DNA of 64,000 nucleotides from Neurospora intermedia. Lineage: Eukaryota; Ascomycota; Sordariomycetes; Sordariales; Sordariaceae. Below, one piece after another: positions 22,650-35,203 of this stretch. Each line of letters starts with the position of its first letter. Within the stretch, counting starts at the first letter, position 1. Below the pieces are notes generated by a model, which was given only the letters and a program-made list of their open reading frames with translations, was not told the origin of the DNA and made no database searches. The stretch is taken from assembly GCA_037102815.1 (NCBI GenBank), contig BTPP01000004.1:2728001-2792000 (forward strand), written 5' to 3'. The position numbers and the translations under genes were made by a program.

Positions 22650-23929
22650 GGAACGCGTTTGGGGCCTGTGCCTCATTGATGATTCTTGCCTTTCGGGTCA
22701 GGCGAGGTTCTGGTTCTCACCTGCGCTGGACCCCCTCCTTTACGTCCTTGCCGTGTGCTCGCCGTGGACGGCATGGCCGGGAGGACAAAACATCCCGGCG
22801 CGTTTTACAACTGTGTCAGGCTATCATATTTGAGTCGTTGTCAGCCTGGTGCCAGATGTTTTGAGCACATGGCCTTCACGCCGGTTCGGAAGGGCTCTGA
22901 TACATCTTGAGCGTTTCTCGCAACTGATTCACCATTGGACAGGCTTTCAAGTGCCATCGGGCATCAGTCTTACTGAGGCCACGCTGCAATCATTGTGGAA
23001 ATGACGCAGCTACCTCTTTGACTGATCAGCATGGAAGCGCAACCTCCTAATTCAAGACAGTGGGCAACACTTTCGATGCGGGGAGCAAACACGAAGAGAC
23101 CAGTCCTTACTATTTCCACGGCACAGCAACGTTCGTGAATCAACTTGATATGCAAGTCGAACCTACTCTAATAGCTACGATTTCAGTCTATGTACGGACA
23201 GCTCATGACCAGTTACGAAGCTCAAATTCTTAGAAAGATTTTCTTTTCTCCCTTTTATCTCTGATCGCATTTCGTTGTCTTCCTACTACTCTACTAACTA
23301 GACACCCAGAATTCGACAGGATTAAGAAGGGCACCAGCCCAATTAGACAATGAAGAGTAGGTAGGTACTAAGTAGTGTGTGTTACTCGGCAACGTGTGAA
23401 CTTTACTCAAATGATGGCAACATAGAACAACAGGCAGCAAACACCAACGTGCCAGCAAGCTTTCAGATCCAGACCAGCCCGGCAAGAAGAGAGCGAGATA
23501 TGTAAAAAAAAACAGAGAACGACAAGTAGTAAAATGACCTTGGTCCTTTTGAAGCGAAGAAATAAAAAGAAGGCAGCGAGACTATGCGACGCTTGCTATC
23601 CACCCGTCAAACATGCCAGAACCAGAATTGATGTACCAGACCACCGCAATGCAACCAAATGCCATGTATGCAATGTAGTGTGCATTCCGTGAATCCCGCC
23701 CTTCGCTGAACAACGGGCAGAAAAGAGCACGATCATGGTTCTATGATGTCATACTCCACGCGGTGCCCTATCACGGTTCCAAGCACCGGGCTTTTCCACC
23801 ACCAAAAGGCACCTCTTCCCACCATGCTTCATCTGTTTTGTTTTCCCAATTCTCTCATATCTCTTCACAGCATGTTCTCATGACTCAACATTACAACACT
23901 TGTTTGGCGCAAACGAGAGCCAGCCTGAC
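22650..23929. other. Convergent 3' flanks of FAF1-like gene and BUD4
   Basis: 1.28 kb between two stop codons. A GTAGGTAGGTACTAAGTAG motif lies near 23358. No gene recognised. Confidence 0.6.
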
Positions 23930-26900
23930 TTATACAAGACTGCTCTTCGTCCTCGAGTGTACCCGTCGGCCCTCGGCACGCTTGCGAATCGTCTCCTCTC
24001 TCTTCAACACCAACTCGCACCACTTGCCTTTCAGCTTCGATGGGCTGCCCGTTACCGTGTCGTCATCGGAAGCAAGAATCGTGTCGCGACCAATGACTTC
24101 GCCGAGAACCTTCATCCAGCCCTCCTTCTCCTCAGTGCTGTCGGCGTAGAAGTCGATCAGCTCGCCGTTATTGAAGCGAATCCGGAATCCTTCTTCGACA
24201 AACATGTAGCCTTCCTCGTCCTCGGCGAACGCAGAGCGACGGCGCTTGCCGTTCTTGCCAGTGATTTCTTTCTCCATGAGGGCGCGACGATCGTCGATAA
24301 GCCGCTTGGCATTCGCGAGATTGATGGTTGCTCGTGGCTGTCGAGTTGCCTCGTGATAGGCGGTCAGCTTAGTACCAACCAGCTTGAAGTAACGGCGACG
24401 CCAGTACTATAACAGACATTGTTAGCAAAAACGTCAAGAGTCATTACGGGACATGCACGCAAACATACCGGGCAGTCTCCACCCTGCTGGCTGAGAACAC
24501 CCTCCCAAGATTGGGCCAGGCGCTCCTCAGCAGCCTTCATCTCGCGAATGCACGAGTTCATGCTCTTGGGCATATCCTCATCGGTCGCTCCCTTGGGACG
24601 AGGTACGAAAAGGAGCTGGAGTTCCAGCTTTCCGATCTTATACGGCGCACGGCGAACAGGCCCGGTACTACCGCGCTTGCTCTTGACGCTTGAGGCAAAA
24701 CCGGCCTCTTCCGTAGCCCACTCGTTGAAGGCTGCAACTTCCACTGTATACGGGCGTCCGAAACAGCGCGTTTCGTGCTCCTTAAGGCACACATAGGAAC
24801 GAGCGAAGCTTCCGTCTTCGGCGGCCAGAGGGGAAAGAAGATCCCATGCCGTAGGCTGAGTCTTCATTTGTCGGGCAGCAGCTTCACGCTGCTGTTGCGC
24901 CAGGCGCTCTTCCTCTTCTTTTTGTCGCATCTCCATTTCGCGCCGCTTCTTGGGTGAAGCAAACACTCTGCTGAATGTCGACGTCTTGGCCTTGGTAATC
25001 TTGGCAGGAGATGGTATCGCCTTTTGCTTGACCGGGGCGGGCTTCTCCAGTTTGACGTTCAGAGTCAATTGGAATTCCAGGTCGTTTGGTACAACAAGTT
25101 CGAACTCCTGGCCGATGGGTGCATTTCTGGCAAGCTCCAACCAAGCCGTCGTCACACAGTGAACGCCGTTGTCCAAGGTCAAAGCAAACCAAGTCCGTTC
25201 GTCTACAGCATGGTTAGTCGAACCCCCTTTTGTCCTCAAAGCAGGAGACTTACTCTTTGGAATGGGTAGATCGAGATCTTTCACTCCCATTACTTTAACG
25301 AACAACCGACCTCTCTCCCCGCTCTCTGGCCCCTCCATCCCGGCATTGAGGTCGTCTTCGGTTGTCGAGGTTGTTGCCGTGGCATTACTCTCCTGACCAG
25401 GAAGTGGTGGCACCGGCCCGGTGGCACTGGGTCGCTTTTTAAGACTCCTCTTTCTCGGTTGAGGATTCCACGGCTCCACTGTCCACGACTGAGGACGATT
25501 CGCTTTTACGGGTGAGCCGCCCGCGGATCGGTAGCCGTTACGAGAATCGTCGCCATCCTTATCACTGGCAGTAACCATTTTGGTATTCTGTCGCATGAGA
25601 TAACCGCGCTGTTTACGGGTCGTAACGTTAGCATCGAGAAATACATCTTGTGGAACTGGGTCGGGTTTGGTTTTGCTCTCGGACGCTTGTCCAGTGAAAG
25701 TAAAGCCTCCGGTTGTGGTGTGGGATTTGTTTAGGAAATTGTCAAAAACAACCTTTTGCGCCTCAATCACCCTCTCGAAATCTCTTTCGAGGCTGAGGCC
25801 AACATCGATATCTAGGGTGAGACTGCGGTTCTTAAAGCTAGGATGGCGCATCATGTAATCATCGGCCGAGGCTCTCAGGAGTTCTGGCTCCATGTCTTTC
25901 GAGATACGGCTACGGTGGCGTTCTGGAATCTGGGGCGTGGCGGGAATTTCACGGCTAACATGGCGACGAGCCTCACGCATGCTTTCAATATCGGCAGGTG
26001 TCGCCGACGGTCGAGTCTTCAACTTGGAACCAGACGCCGACTTAATGGTCGCAACTTGTTCCGGGATGGCGGGCGATGCGCGAGCTTCCTCTTCATCACT
26101 GTCGGGCATGGGACGGTGGATCACGGACTCTGGAGTACCTGGCTCTTCTTCGTACTCATCTTCCTCATCAGGGTCTCCCCAACCCGAGCCATCATATTCG
26201 GGCTTTGACAGCACCTTCTTCTTGCTGGGCGTTGCTGGCCTCTGTTCGACGTGGATTTCCGGCACGGCCAGCGTTTCCGTTTCCTTGTTCTTTGTTGGCT
26301 CAGCGACTTGCTCGGGCTCCTTCGCCTTCTCCGACTCAGCAGGTTTACTTGTGAATGACTCCAAGCCCTCGGCAAAGTCTCCGTCCTTGTCTTCCTTGGA
26401 AACCTCCAGAGAGCCGCTCATGCTGGAGGAAGAGATGTCTCTTACCGCGGGCGCCTCAATTGCAGGGGTAATTGATGCCCTTGGGGTGGATACCTGATCA
26501 TCCTCATGATCGTCCTTCTCGGGATCTGTGCCAACAGAGTACTGGCTTTCAGTTTCATCGTCACGGTGTGTTTCGGATGCATCCGCCTCGCTGTCGACAG
26601 TCTCGGTATGATCATACGTATCGGCAACCGAATAGTCGTCTTCACTGTCGTAATCATGGTGTGGACGTTTGATTATGACACTTCCCTCTTCCTCGCTGTC
26701 GGTTTCATCGCTGAAGTCCGAGTCATTTTCGGTGCTAGGAATTGGCACATCTGGGTCGTAGGCAGCTGATTGCCTAGGCGGAGACAGGGTTGGGGGATCA
26801 GAGAAGTTATAATCCGACTCCCGCTCACCCTTACCGTTGACCCGACGCAGAATCGATTCGCGTGAGATACGCGGTGGCAGTTGGTAGTCTTCAAGATCTC

Positions 26901-28500
26901 CAATGGTATCGTTTTCCTCCTCATCCTCCTCAGGATGTGAAAGAGGGCTGCTCAGCGGCTCCCGTTCAGAACTGTGGCCCTCGCCGCGGGCGTGGGTACC
27001 AGCACGACGCATACGACGCTCCCGCTGCTGCTCAGCAGCGTGTTTGCCATCGTCAGAAAGCATCATTAGTTTGAGGCGCTCTTCAAGAGACATTTTGCCA
27101 GTGCCGATATTTTGCATATCCGCCTTGGTCAAGGGAGCCGGCGGAGGAGTGGGCAGGCTCCTGACAGGAGAAAGGGTGTTGGGAGAGGAAGAATCGCTCC
27201 TGGATGATTGTCCAGGAAGTGGTGGCAATGGCCTATGGTCACCATTCGAAGTCCCCTCCGAGCCGACACTTCTCGAGAAAGGGTCATCGTTCTCGCCCTG
27301 CCTCCAGTCCTCTGGGCCAACAACGGGGGTCTTGTCTGTATCCTCGAGCGAGGCATCAAAGCTGTCCCCGCTTTCGCTGTGATCATCATCATGCAACATG
27401 TAATGATCATCGTCGTCCTCGTCTTCCTCCGAATCGTAACTCCCCTCTCTGGAATTGCTGCCGATTGACGATAGATCCGGGGTCGCCATCTCGTATTCGT
27501 TCACTTGAGGCGGAGCGGCATCAAAAGTGACACTCTTTGCATGGCGGTGGAGCGCTCTGCCGGTTGGTAGTTCATTGCCGTTCTCGTCTGTTGTCCATGT
27601 ACCATTTTCGTGGTCAAAACTGCTCCTGAATCGGCTTGAGAGCGACGACTTCATGGGTGATGTGGACAGGCTCTGGCTTCCTTGCTCCTTATCCCTATTC
27701 GGTGTTTCCGGGCGAGTCTGGGCAGACAGGGTGACTGGAGGCGCAGTAGGCCGGAGAGGAGGGCTCAAGACGGGGATGCTGGTGCTGCTTTGGCTCCTCC
27801 CATGGCCACGAAAACCGCTGAATCCCATACCACCAAATGCGTTTCCCTGGATCTTGGACAGCGGGCGCTCGACCGGGGGGCGAGGGGGTTCCTGGCCCGG
27901 CTTGACTTCGGAGGCGAGAATGTTGCTGTTCTTGACGCGGGACGCCTTCTGCAGACGCTCGATGGAGGAGCGACGGACAGGCGAGGGGGATCCGGTGCGA
28001 CTATCGAGACTGTTCTCCGAGTTGAAACGGGTTTGCCAAAACACACGCGGGGAGGTCGCGTTATCCACGGGCGACATGGGCGACGACTGGAAGGGGGAGG
28101 AATCGGTATTTAGAGGCGACATCTTGGACTGTTCCTCCGACGTTAGCATGGTGAATGCAGGTACAAGCAGTGGAGGCCAAGGAGATATGCGACATGCATG
28201 GAGCAAGGAGAAGTTGATGGAGCTCTGCTCCTGGGTCTAGCGGCTATGTATTGGCTTACCTTTGCCTGTGCCTGGCTGGAACCGGGCGAGTTCCTTCTCT
28301 GTTCCGTGGGCGAGATCTCGGATAGCGGCCGAGGGATAGCACTCTGCGTCTTGGACGGGATAGGCATAGTGTTGCCCTTGGAAAGGCGGAGGGGATGCAC
28401 CTAGACGCGCCACGTAGTTAGCGGTGAGTGAACCAATGAGGTCATTGCCCCAACAGGGCAGTGGAGAGATGGCGCGCCCTACCGGTTCCTCCGACGCCAT
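23930..28500 (-). CDS. bud-4: BUD4/anillin-like septation protein with C-terminal PH domain
   Basis: Cortical scaffold that in filamentous ascomycetes marks septation sites with Rho GTPase and septin/actomyosin ring components (established for the Bud4 family). Five exons on the minus strand: 28500-28483 (6 codons, MASEEP), 28400-28260, 28128-25254, 25202-24469 and 24406-23930, total 1414 residues. All junctions keep the frame: donors GTAGGG, GTAAGC, GTAAGT, GTATGT; acceptors TCTAG, ACAG, GTAG, ATAG. The N-terminal 900 residues are disordered, Ser/Pro/Glu/Asp-rich, with short motifs such as RPLSEISPTEQRRNSP. A conserved segment starts near GRLFVKVMGVKDLDLPIPK and includes the anillin-homology-like part with a Lys/Glu/Gln-rich helix. 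The last exon carries the PH domain (DCPYWRRRYFKLVGTKLTAY ... DFYADSTEEKEGWMKVLGE). The 51-nt intron at 25203-25253 is a multiple of three and stop-free, so it is easily missed. Confidence 0.93.
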
Positions 28501-30921
28501 GGCTGTGGTGATGGACGGTTGGGCGTGGCTCGATGAAGCAGGCAGGAGGGAGGAGTGGTGGTCGACAACAAAATTACTTTGTGTTGATGCGGGAGCCGTT
28601 TGCTATAGCGATGGCATAGCAAGGTAGGCAAGGGATCGGCGAGGCAACAAAAAAAGGTACCGCGCACTGAGACAGATTGAAGATCGCGCAAAGCAAGGGC
28701 ACACACACACGAGGGAAATGTGTGGTAAGTAGAGAAGAAAGTAGAGAGAAGTAGAGGCGGCCGTCCCCGTTGTGCTTGTGTACAAGTTGGGTTGTGAAAT
28801 GGCGGACTTCCAGGGACGCGCTTGGGTTGCGATGCGACGCTTCGCTTGGGTGCTGCACTGGCAATCCTCGTGGAAATATCAACAACTGATTGGCGACCCG
28901 GTCGTATTCAAGTAGTCGGTCAAGCACGCGTTTCTCACACCGCAAATGAGGGCGATAAAAATGACGATGTGGTTCAGGTTGCAGACTTGTTATTGCGAAG
29001 GTATGGATGGCCGGTCGAGCGCAAATAATTGACAACAAGGAGACGACGGCGACGACGAGGACGACGACAGCAAGATCGGGCAGGTTTGGGTTGGGTTGAC
29101 TGTGCGAAGTTGGGTTGCTAATTTGAGAGTCGAGTTGGTCAATGGCAAGCAGCAGTCAGCTTGGAGTCGTGGAAATGGAAGGTTGGAGACGGGGAGGAGA
29201 GAGGTCCAGCTCGCCGGGGTTGACCTTGGTCGTGGTGTTTATGGAAGGCATCCTCCGGTAACAGGATGAACCACGGCCTCTGATTGGCTGGGAAGCGACC
29301 AGCACGAGCCTTGACCCCCCTCACTCTCTTGAAAAGTGGAGTTGCTGTAGTAACGCTAGAACACTACGGGTGCGCACCACCCGTTCTTGCCTGGCGCGAT
29401 CATGGTTTGAGACTGCTTTTTCCTTGGTTTTGCTCGCCGGAATCTGATGGAAGGGCCCTGCACTTGTAAAATGCCCTGGAGGAAGAGCGACCATGGACTG
29501 CAACCCCAACAACGCACTGGCAACTAACCTACCTCTAGGTACCTACGACTAACGGATGATGTGCACAACACCACCTCACGGCAGCACCGCACGCAACGGC
29601 AGCCCGCAACTGCTGCGGACCACTGCAGCCAGGCAGGGAGGGACGGGACCGCTTTCCACCTGTGCGTGTCTCTTAGCAGCAGACTAGCGTGCCGCCTAGA
29701 ACAGTGTGTCCCAGGGCATAATGCACCGAATGCAGGTGTTGCAGGGAGAAAGTCCGTCGAAAAACATGATTCACCTATGAGAGGGGCTCGAATCGCAGCT
29801 GAAGCCAAAAAATCATGTGGCTTGCATACAGTCAGACCCCACTCGACCATCTCGACACGACGATACACCACAGTGAGACCACCTCGACCACTGATGGTGA
29901 CTTGCCGACTGCCAACCAACGCTGAGCAGGAGCCGGTCCTCCCAATCAATCTGTAACACCACCAGCCCCCTCAACATCGCCGGGACGGGAAGTCTAGAAA
30001 CACTCAGTGGAAAGACGCGGCCTTTTTGTTCTTCCAGGAGCAGAGGCAGTTTAGTTAAGTTAGTTATTTGAATGTTGGGCCCAGCCACACCCACGATTCC
30101 ATCCCACCGCAACGAAATATCTCCCGATTCGGTTTCTCAGTCTGCATGTCAGCTCTCCACCTGCAGTATCATGAGCAGGCAGTTGTGTACCTTGCAGTGT
30201 CAGACTTCCGCCCCGGTTCTGGCACAGTCTGGCAGGGAGTCAAGGGAGGAAGAAGCCTCCGGCAGGCTTTGCGAGTCTTCAGCAGACTGGGAACGTATTC
30301 ATCAAAGCCACATGATGAACACGGCTTTGAGAGGACTCGTTTGCATAATACCACATCGAGAATTCATGCGGTGTTCGTTAGCTTGCGGGGGCTTGGGGCT
30401 TCGAGAGAGGCTTCCATTCCAATCATGTGAAGTGGCTGACATACTTTTTTCGAATATTGGAAACACAAGATGGTTGGATGCAGCCATCTAGACTCAGCAA
30501 AAAGTCCCCAGTGTGCCCTGTTGCCGATTGTGCCTGGCGAGGCGAGGTCTTGGGTCTTTGCTTGGCCTTATATGTTTCAAGTTGACCCCCCCTAAATTTC
30601 CTTCCTGCCTTCTCCTTTGTTTACACAGCCATGTTCCTCCCTTTTCCCCCTTGCCTGGGTGTCGTTGTCGTGGGACAGCCGGATGAAGCACGACGGCGGA
30701 GTTTGCAGATCTACGGAGACACATGCCGTCCTATTCATTACCGCCATCTTCCGCACACCACGAAGCCTCAACGAGACAACCCGAGACTCTTTGTGACACG
30801 ACTGGAAGGGCGGTTCAAAAGCCCGAGCTTGCGGCCTGATGTGTTTCTCATGGACGGCCTCGAGTCATCCCTTGGCTTTTGTCTGATGTGATCCTGTGGT
30901 CGAGTGATATGATGATCCTAC

Positions 30922-30944
30922 TTTTTTTTTTTTTTTTTTTTTTT
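30922..30944 (+). repeat. T23 homopolymer
   Basis: Run of 23 T residues in the BUD4/NADH dehydrogenase intergenic space. Confidence 0.9.
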
Positions 30945-31196
30945 GGCAATATCTGTTGTTGTCTTGTAACATGTCGTTGTGTTCCCCTTCATGCCTGGTC
31001 CCCCTTCATGTCTGTCGTCGACGGCGGGAGTTGGAGATGCCGTGCATGTGTTGGAGATAAGAGCCGCGATAAGAAATGCCGCTTCCTGACGTCTAAACAG
31101 CATGGAAGATTCCTCTGCGGATACATACACTTCTAGAAGCATATCATGCCGGTTTGAACAATGATCGGATCCGGCACGCGTACAATGTTCTTTCTA

Positions 31197-31227
31197 CAAA
31201 CAAACAAACAAACAAAACAAAACAAAC
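31197..31227 (+). repeat. (CAAA)n microsatellite
   Basis: Imperfect CAAA/CAAAA tandem, about 31 bases. Confidence 0.85.
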
Positions 31228-32564
31228 GATAAATTAGGGGTTGTCGGTAGTGGTGTTGTTTGTAAGCGCAACCGTGTTTGACCCGAGTCAAGGTTGCCGT
31301 CATTCATGATCTGAAAACAAAGGAGAAATATCGACAATCGGGGAACCGTTCACAATTATGTATATGATCGGAACTCCATAGTCAAGATTGGGTGCTGACA
31401 TGGCACCTCTGTCTTCGGATCTTGCGGGCTTCTGGAAGACTGAATTTCGGATACATGGACAACACGATTGAAACGGACCAATGGTGACGTTAATCGCGCG
31501 GTCGGCCTTTGGCGGCATTGAACAGAGTGCCGAGACGGAGGAAGGGAGAGAAGGGCGGAGATCCACCGGATTTGGGGGGTTACACTATCCTTGTTTCTGG
31601 TTGTCGCTGACTAGGCGGTTGCGTGGTTCGGTTGCCAAATTCATCAAGAGACAAAAATGTATTGTATAACATACACTATGTCGGTTCATATGGTAATTCA
31701 GGATATCGCCATCTTGATATATCGGGTTTGAGCGATGCCCACGCACAATCACCATTCACCCATACCTCCTCACATGGCCATGATCCCATTCCCGCGCCGA
31801 CGGGATCGTTAATGCGACAGTGTTCATTGGCATGGCCTGATGTTGACTTCATTCACGATCTGACAGGTCCCCAAACCCAAAAAGTCTAAATTTGGCTCCG
31901 GGTCCAACGATCCAAGTCAGGGCATTTGGGATCCTCGCCGGAACGATGGTACGTACTAGGCCTTCCGGACGAGACGCCTCGATGTTGGCGCATAGGAGCC
32001 TCAAATCTCCGGACCGGGAGCCGCTCCAGTCCAGCCGCAATCCGACCGCCACTTGTCCCGGGAGGTGCTGGTCTCTTCACCATTGGTTAACGAATGCCAA
32101 GATGAGCGCTCAAGCCACCGTAGATGCCAGAACTTACCAAAACTGGCGCACGGACGCTCCGCGACTCATGTTGAAAACCTCCCAACTCCAACTTCATCTT
32201 TGGGTTTTTGATAGACAATCAATCCAAATTGTATCCGGGATGCCGGGCTCTCCCGGTCATGATTCCCTTTGCTGGTGGTCTGTGACATCCACGAGACCTC
32301 CACCACACCACCCTCTCGACGAATGAACGGGTCAAATCGCGGACGACCCTTTCACCCTTTTTTTTTACACTACACTACAAAGTTTTCCAGTCTCGATTGT
32401 AATGCCTCCACTTCGTCGCGAGTCTGTTATTATCGGCCTGTGTCGGGGGCAGTTCTCTTCCAAAATTTCCATAACCAGAGGCAGACGGCCCACTGCGCCT
32501 TAGATGAGGACATTTCCAGCAAATGAGAAAAAAGATATACATCGATACCTTTTCTGACAAAACC

Positions 32565-32582
32565 AAAAAAAAAAAAAAAAAA
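32565..32582 (+). repeat. A18 homopolymer
   Basis: Run of 18 A residues about 470 bases upstream of the NADH dehydrogenase start. Confidence 0.9.
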
Positions 32583-33051
32583 TAAGCCGGCTGCTTCGGA
32601 ATCGTACCCAGTCCCTGTACCTCTCTCTCCTTTCTTCCCATCGACCAGTTCACCAATGGGTGCAACTGGCTTCTCAGACCGACTCAATGATTCTCGGTGA
32701 CATCACAAAATCCAACAATGTAATTGGCGTGCAGGACGGAGGTGCCCCCCAACAGGTTCCCGTATGTATCCGTCATCATGGACACCCCGTGGATACTATG
32801 GATCCCGGCCTCCAGGTTGGGAGGAGGAGGGCAATATACCGGCGTCTACCTTGTTAGCTAGGGCCGACCCGCCGCCGAGGGTATTGAACCTTGATAGCGC
32901 AACTAACGGCCACATGGAATAAAAATCGCGATTCGCCCACTGGACGCGGTCCAAAAAGTCTTTTTTTTTCTTGATTATCGGTAATGGAGAGCTTATTGAC
33001 TCCTACTCGAACACCATAATAGCATCAACGCCAGCCGGTTAAAGTCTCAGG

Positions 33052-34745
33052 ATGGCTTCCATTACACGCTTCGCGAGGACCTCTTCCTCTTCCCTCCAGG
33101 TGTCCACCCGGTCAGCACCGCTGGCCTTGACGGCGAGAAATTTTTCCACCGTGAAGTTCAACAGCACGTTCCCCTTCTGAAACCACCTCGTCGTCCCACC
33201 TCGCCAAGAGAGCGTCATTGCTGACTACCATTCCTCACAGACAAAGACAGAAAGGAGCGGGTCGTCATCCTGGGCTCCGGCTGGGCGGGCTATTCCTTCG
33301 CCAAGGACCTCGATCCCGAGAAGTATGAGCGCATTTTCATCTCCCCGCGCTCCTACTTCGTCTTTACCCCCCTGCTCGCCTCTACTGCCGTCGGTACTCT
33401 CGAGTTCCGTACCGTCTTGGAGCCTATCCGCCGCCTGGACTATGGCATCGGCTTCCACCAGGGTTGGGCCCAGGACATCGACTTCGCCAACAAGACCATC
33501 CGCGTCGAGGCCAACGCCAACGCCGATTCTGCCAGCAAGGCTGTTGTCCCCATCGGCCAGGGCGGCCAGCTGAACCAGGCCTCCGCCAGGGGCGCTCTCT
33601 TCGACGTTCCCTATGACAAGCTTGTCATTGCTTGCGGTGCCTACTCCCAGACCTTCGGCATCGAGGGCGTCCGTGAGCACGCCAACTTCCTTCGCGATGT
33701 TGGTGATGCCCGCCGCATCCGCTTGAGGGTTCTTTCCCTCTTCGAGCTGTGCGCCTACCCCAAGGGTGTTGACAACCTCACCGATGAGGACCGCGCCAAC
33801 CTCCTCCACTTCGCCATTGTCGGTGGTGGCCCTACCGGTATCGAGTACGCTTCCGAGCTGCACGATCTCATCCACGACGATCTTTCCAAGATGTACCCGG
33901 ACCTCCTCAAGTTCGTCCGCATCACCGTCTACGATGTCTCGCCCAAGGTTCTTCCCATGTTTGACCAGGCTCTCTCCAAGTATGCCATGGATGCTTTCAA
34001 GCGTCAAAAGATTGAGATCCGCACCCAGCACAACATCGAGCGCGTCCGCCCTGCCGATGGCAAGCTCGGCTCCGAGTACGGTGAGCTGAAGCTCAAGATC
34101 AAGCAGTACGGCGACAAGGAGGTCGGTGCCGGTCTCGTTGTCTGGTCCACCGGTCTCATGGCCAACCCCCTCATCAAGCAGCTCGCCTCCAAGGACTTTG
34201 CCGTTCCCATCTCCCCCGAGGACCGCGCCGAGGCCCGCCGCCCCAAGGCCAAGCTCGCCACTGATGCCCGCACTGGTGGCATCCTCGTTGACGAGCACTT
34301 CCGTGTTCGCATCGAGACCCAGACCACCGATGCCGCCAAGGGCTCCGAGATCGTCCCCACCTCCTCCAGCAACAGCCTCCTCCGTGACGTCTTCGTCCTC
34401 GGTGACGCCGCCGTCATCGAGAGCCAGCGCACTCTCCCCAAGACCGCCCAGGTTGCCGCCCAGCAGGCCACCTACCTTGCCAAGGTCCTCAACAAGGCCA
34501 ACGAAGGTGTCATTGACGTCAAGGACGCTCCCGGCTTCAAGTTCCGCAACTGGGGTGTCATGACCTACCTTGGCAGCTGGAAGGCCATTCACCAGGGCCC
34601 CCGCGACGAGCTCCGTGGCTGGGCCGCTTGGGTCCTCTGGCGCTCCGCTTACCTGGCCAAGTCCATGTCCTGGAGGAACAGGTTCCTCGTGCCCATCTAC
34701 TGGCTCGTGTCCTGGGTCTTCGGCCGTGGTATCTCCCGCTTCTAA
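33052..34745 (+). CDS. ndi-1: Type II (alternative) NADH:ubiquinone oxidoreductase, mitochondrial
   Basis: Single-subunit, rotenone-insensitive flavoenzyme passing electrons from NADH to ubiquinone at the inner mitochondrial membrane without proton pumping. Exon 1 starts at ATG 33052 (MASITRFARTSSSSLQ...), an Arg/Ser-rich, acid-free presequence typical of matrix import. Exon 2 carries two Rossmann motifs, VVILGSGWAGY (FAD) and FAIVGGGPTGIEYASEL (NADH), the family segments SPRSYFVFTPLLASTAVGTL and LVVWSTGLMANPL, DVFVLGDAA for flavin, and the membrane-associated C-terminus ending RGISRF. There is no EF-hand insertion, which favours the internal NDI1 type over calcium-binding external NDE1; this is inference. 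No GT donor fits the frame with the first acceptor after the GCTGAC branch (33240); a GC donor at 33164 does, giving exons 33052-33163 and 33241-34745 and 538 residues. Codon bias is strong (C-ending codons), suggesting high expression. Confidence 0.93.
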
Positions 34746-34933
34746 ATGGAATTTATTTCCTCTCTCTCTTTAGAGGCGTGAGGAATCACACCAACAAGCA
34801 TGTACACACCCAAACTTTATAACTACGATATAACTCTTTAGAAATTGGATACCAAAGGATCAAATAGAAGGCGGCGGCGACGGAGTTACTTCAACCATAG
34901 ACGGACGGGCGGCAACATCTGCTTTGATACAAT

Positions 34934-35013
34934 AGAGAAAGAAGAAGAAGGAAGGAAAGAAGGGAGAGAAGGGAAGACGAAGGGGGGGAAAGGAGGGAGG
35001 GAAAGGAAAAAGG
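34934..35013 (+). repeat. Polypurine tract after the NADH dehydrogenase stop
   Basis: 80 bases of A/G with a single C on the coding strand, starting 189 bases after the stop codon. Confidence 0.85.
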
Positions 35014-35140
35014 TTTAAACAAAACTATGATGCATTGCGTGCGACAAACAACAGCAAATGGGAGGCATTAAGGGGCGCAAGGGAGCAAACCTCGGGGTTG
35101 TTTCCTTGCAAGGGATTTTGGGTTGGGCTCGAGTAACAGA

Positions 35141-35203
35141 CATCATCATCATCATCATCATCACCATCACCTTGTTTGTTTGTTTGTTTGTTTGTCTGTT
35201 TGT
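35141..35203 (+). repeat. (CAT)n followed by (TTTG)n microsatellites
   Basis: About ten CAT units (35141-35170, two CAC variants) followed directly by about eight TTTG units with one variant. Confidence 0.85.

Larger units (their letters stand above)
28501..33051. other. 4.55 kb divergent intergenic region, BUD4 / NADH dehydrogenase
   Basis: No supported gene. It contains the two promoters and, along its length, a TAGGTACCTACG motif near 29538, T23, (CAAA)n and A18 repeats. A C/T-rich, GT-poor stretch runs at 32340-32640. Open frames at 31892-32326 and 29524-29949 have no motif or codon bias. Confidence 0.6.

Noticed and set aside
33225-34592. 455-codon open frame antisense to the NADH dehydrogenase
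   Set aside because: It mirrors the strongly C-biased codons of the sense gene; the product is a Gly/Val/Leu/Asp-rich sequence without domains, a known artefact of codon bias.
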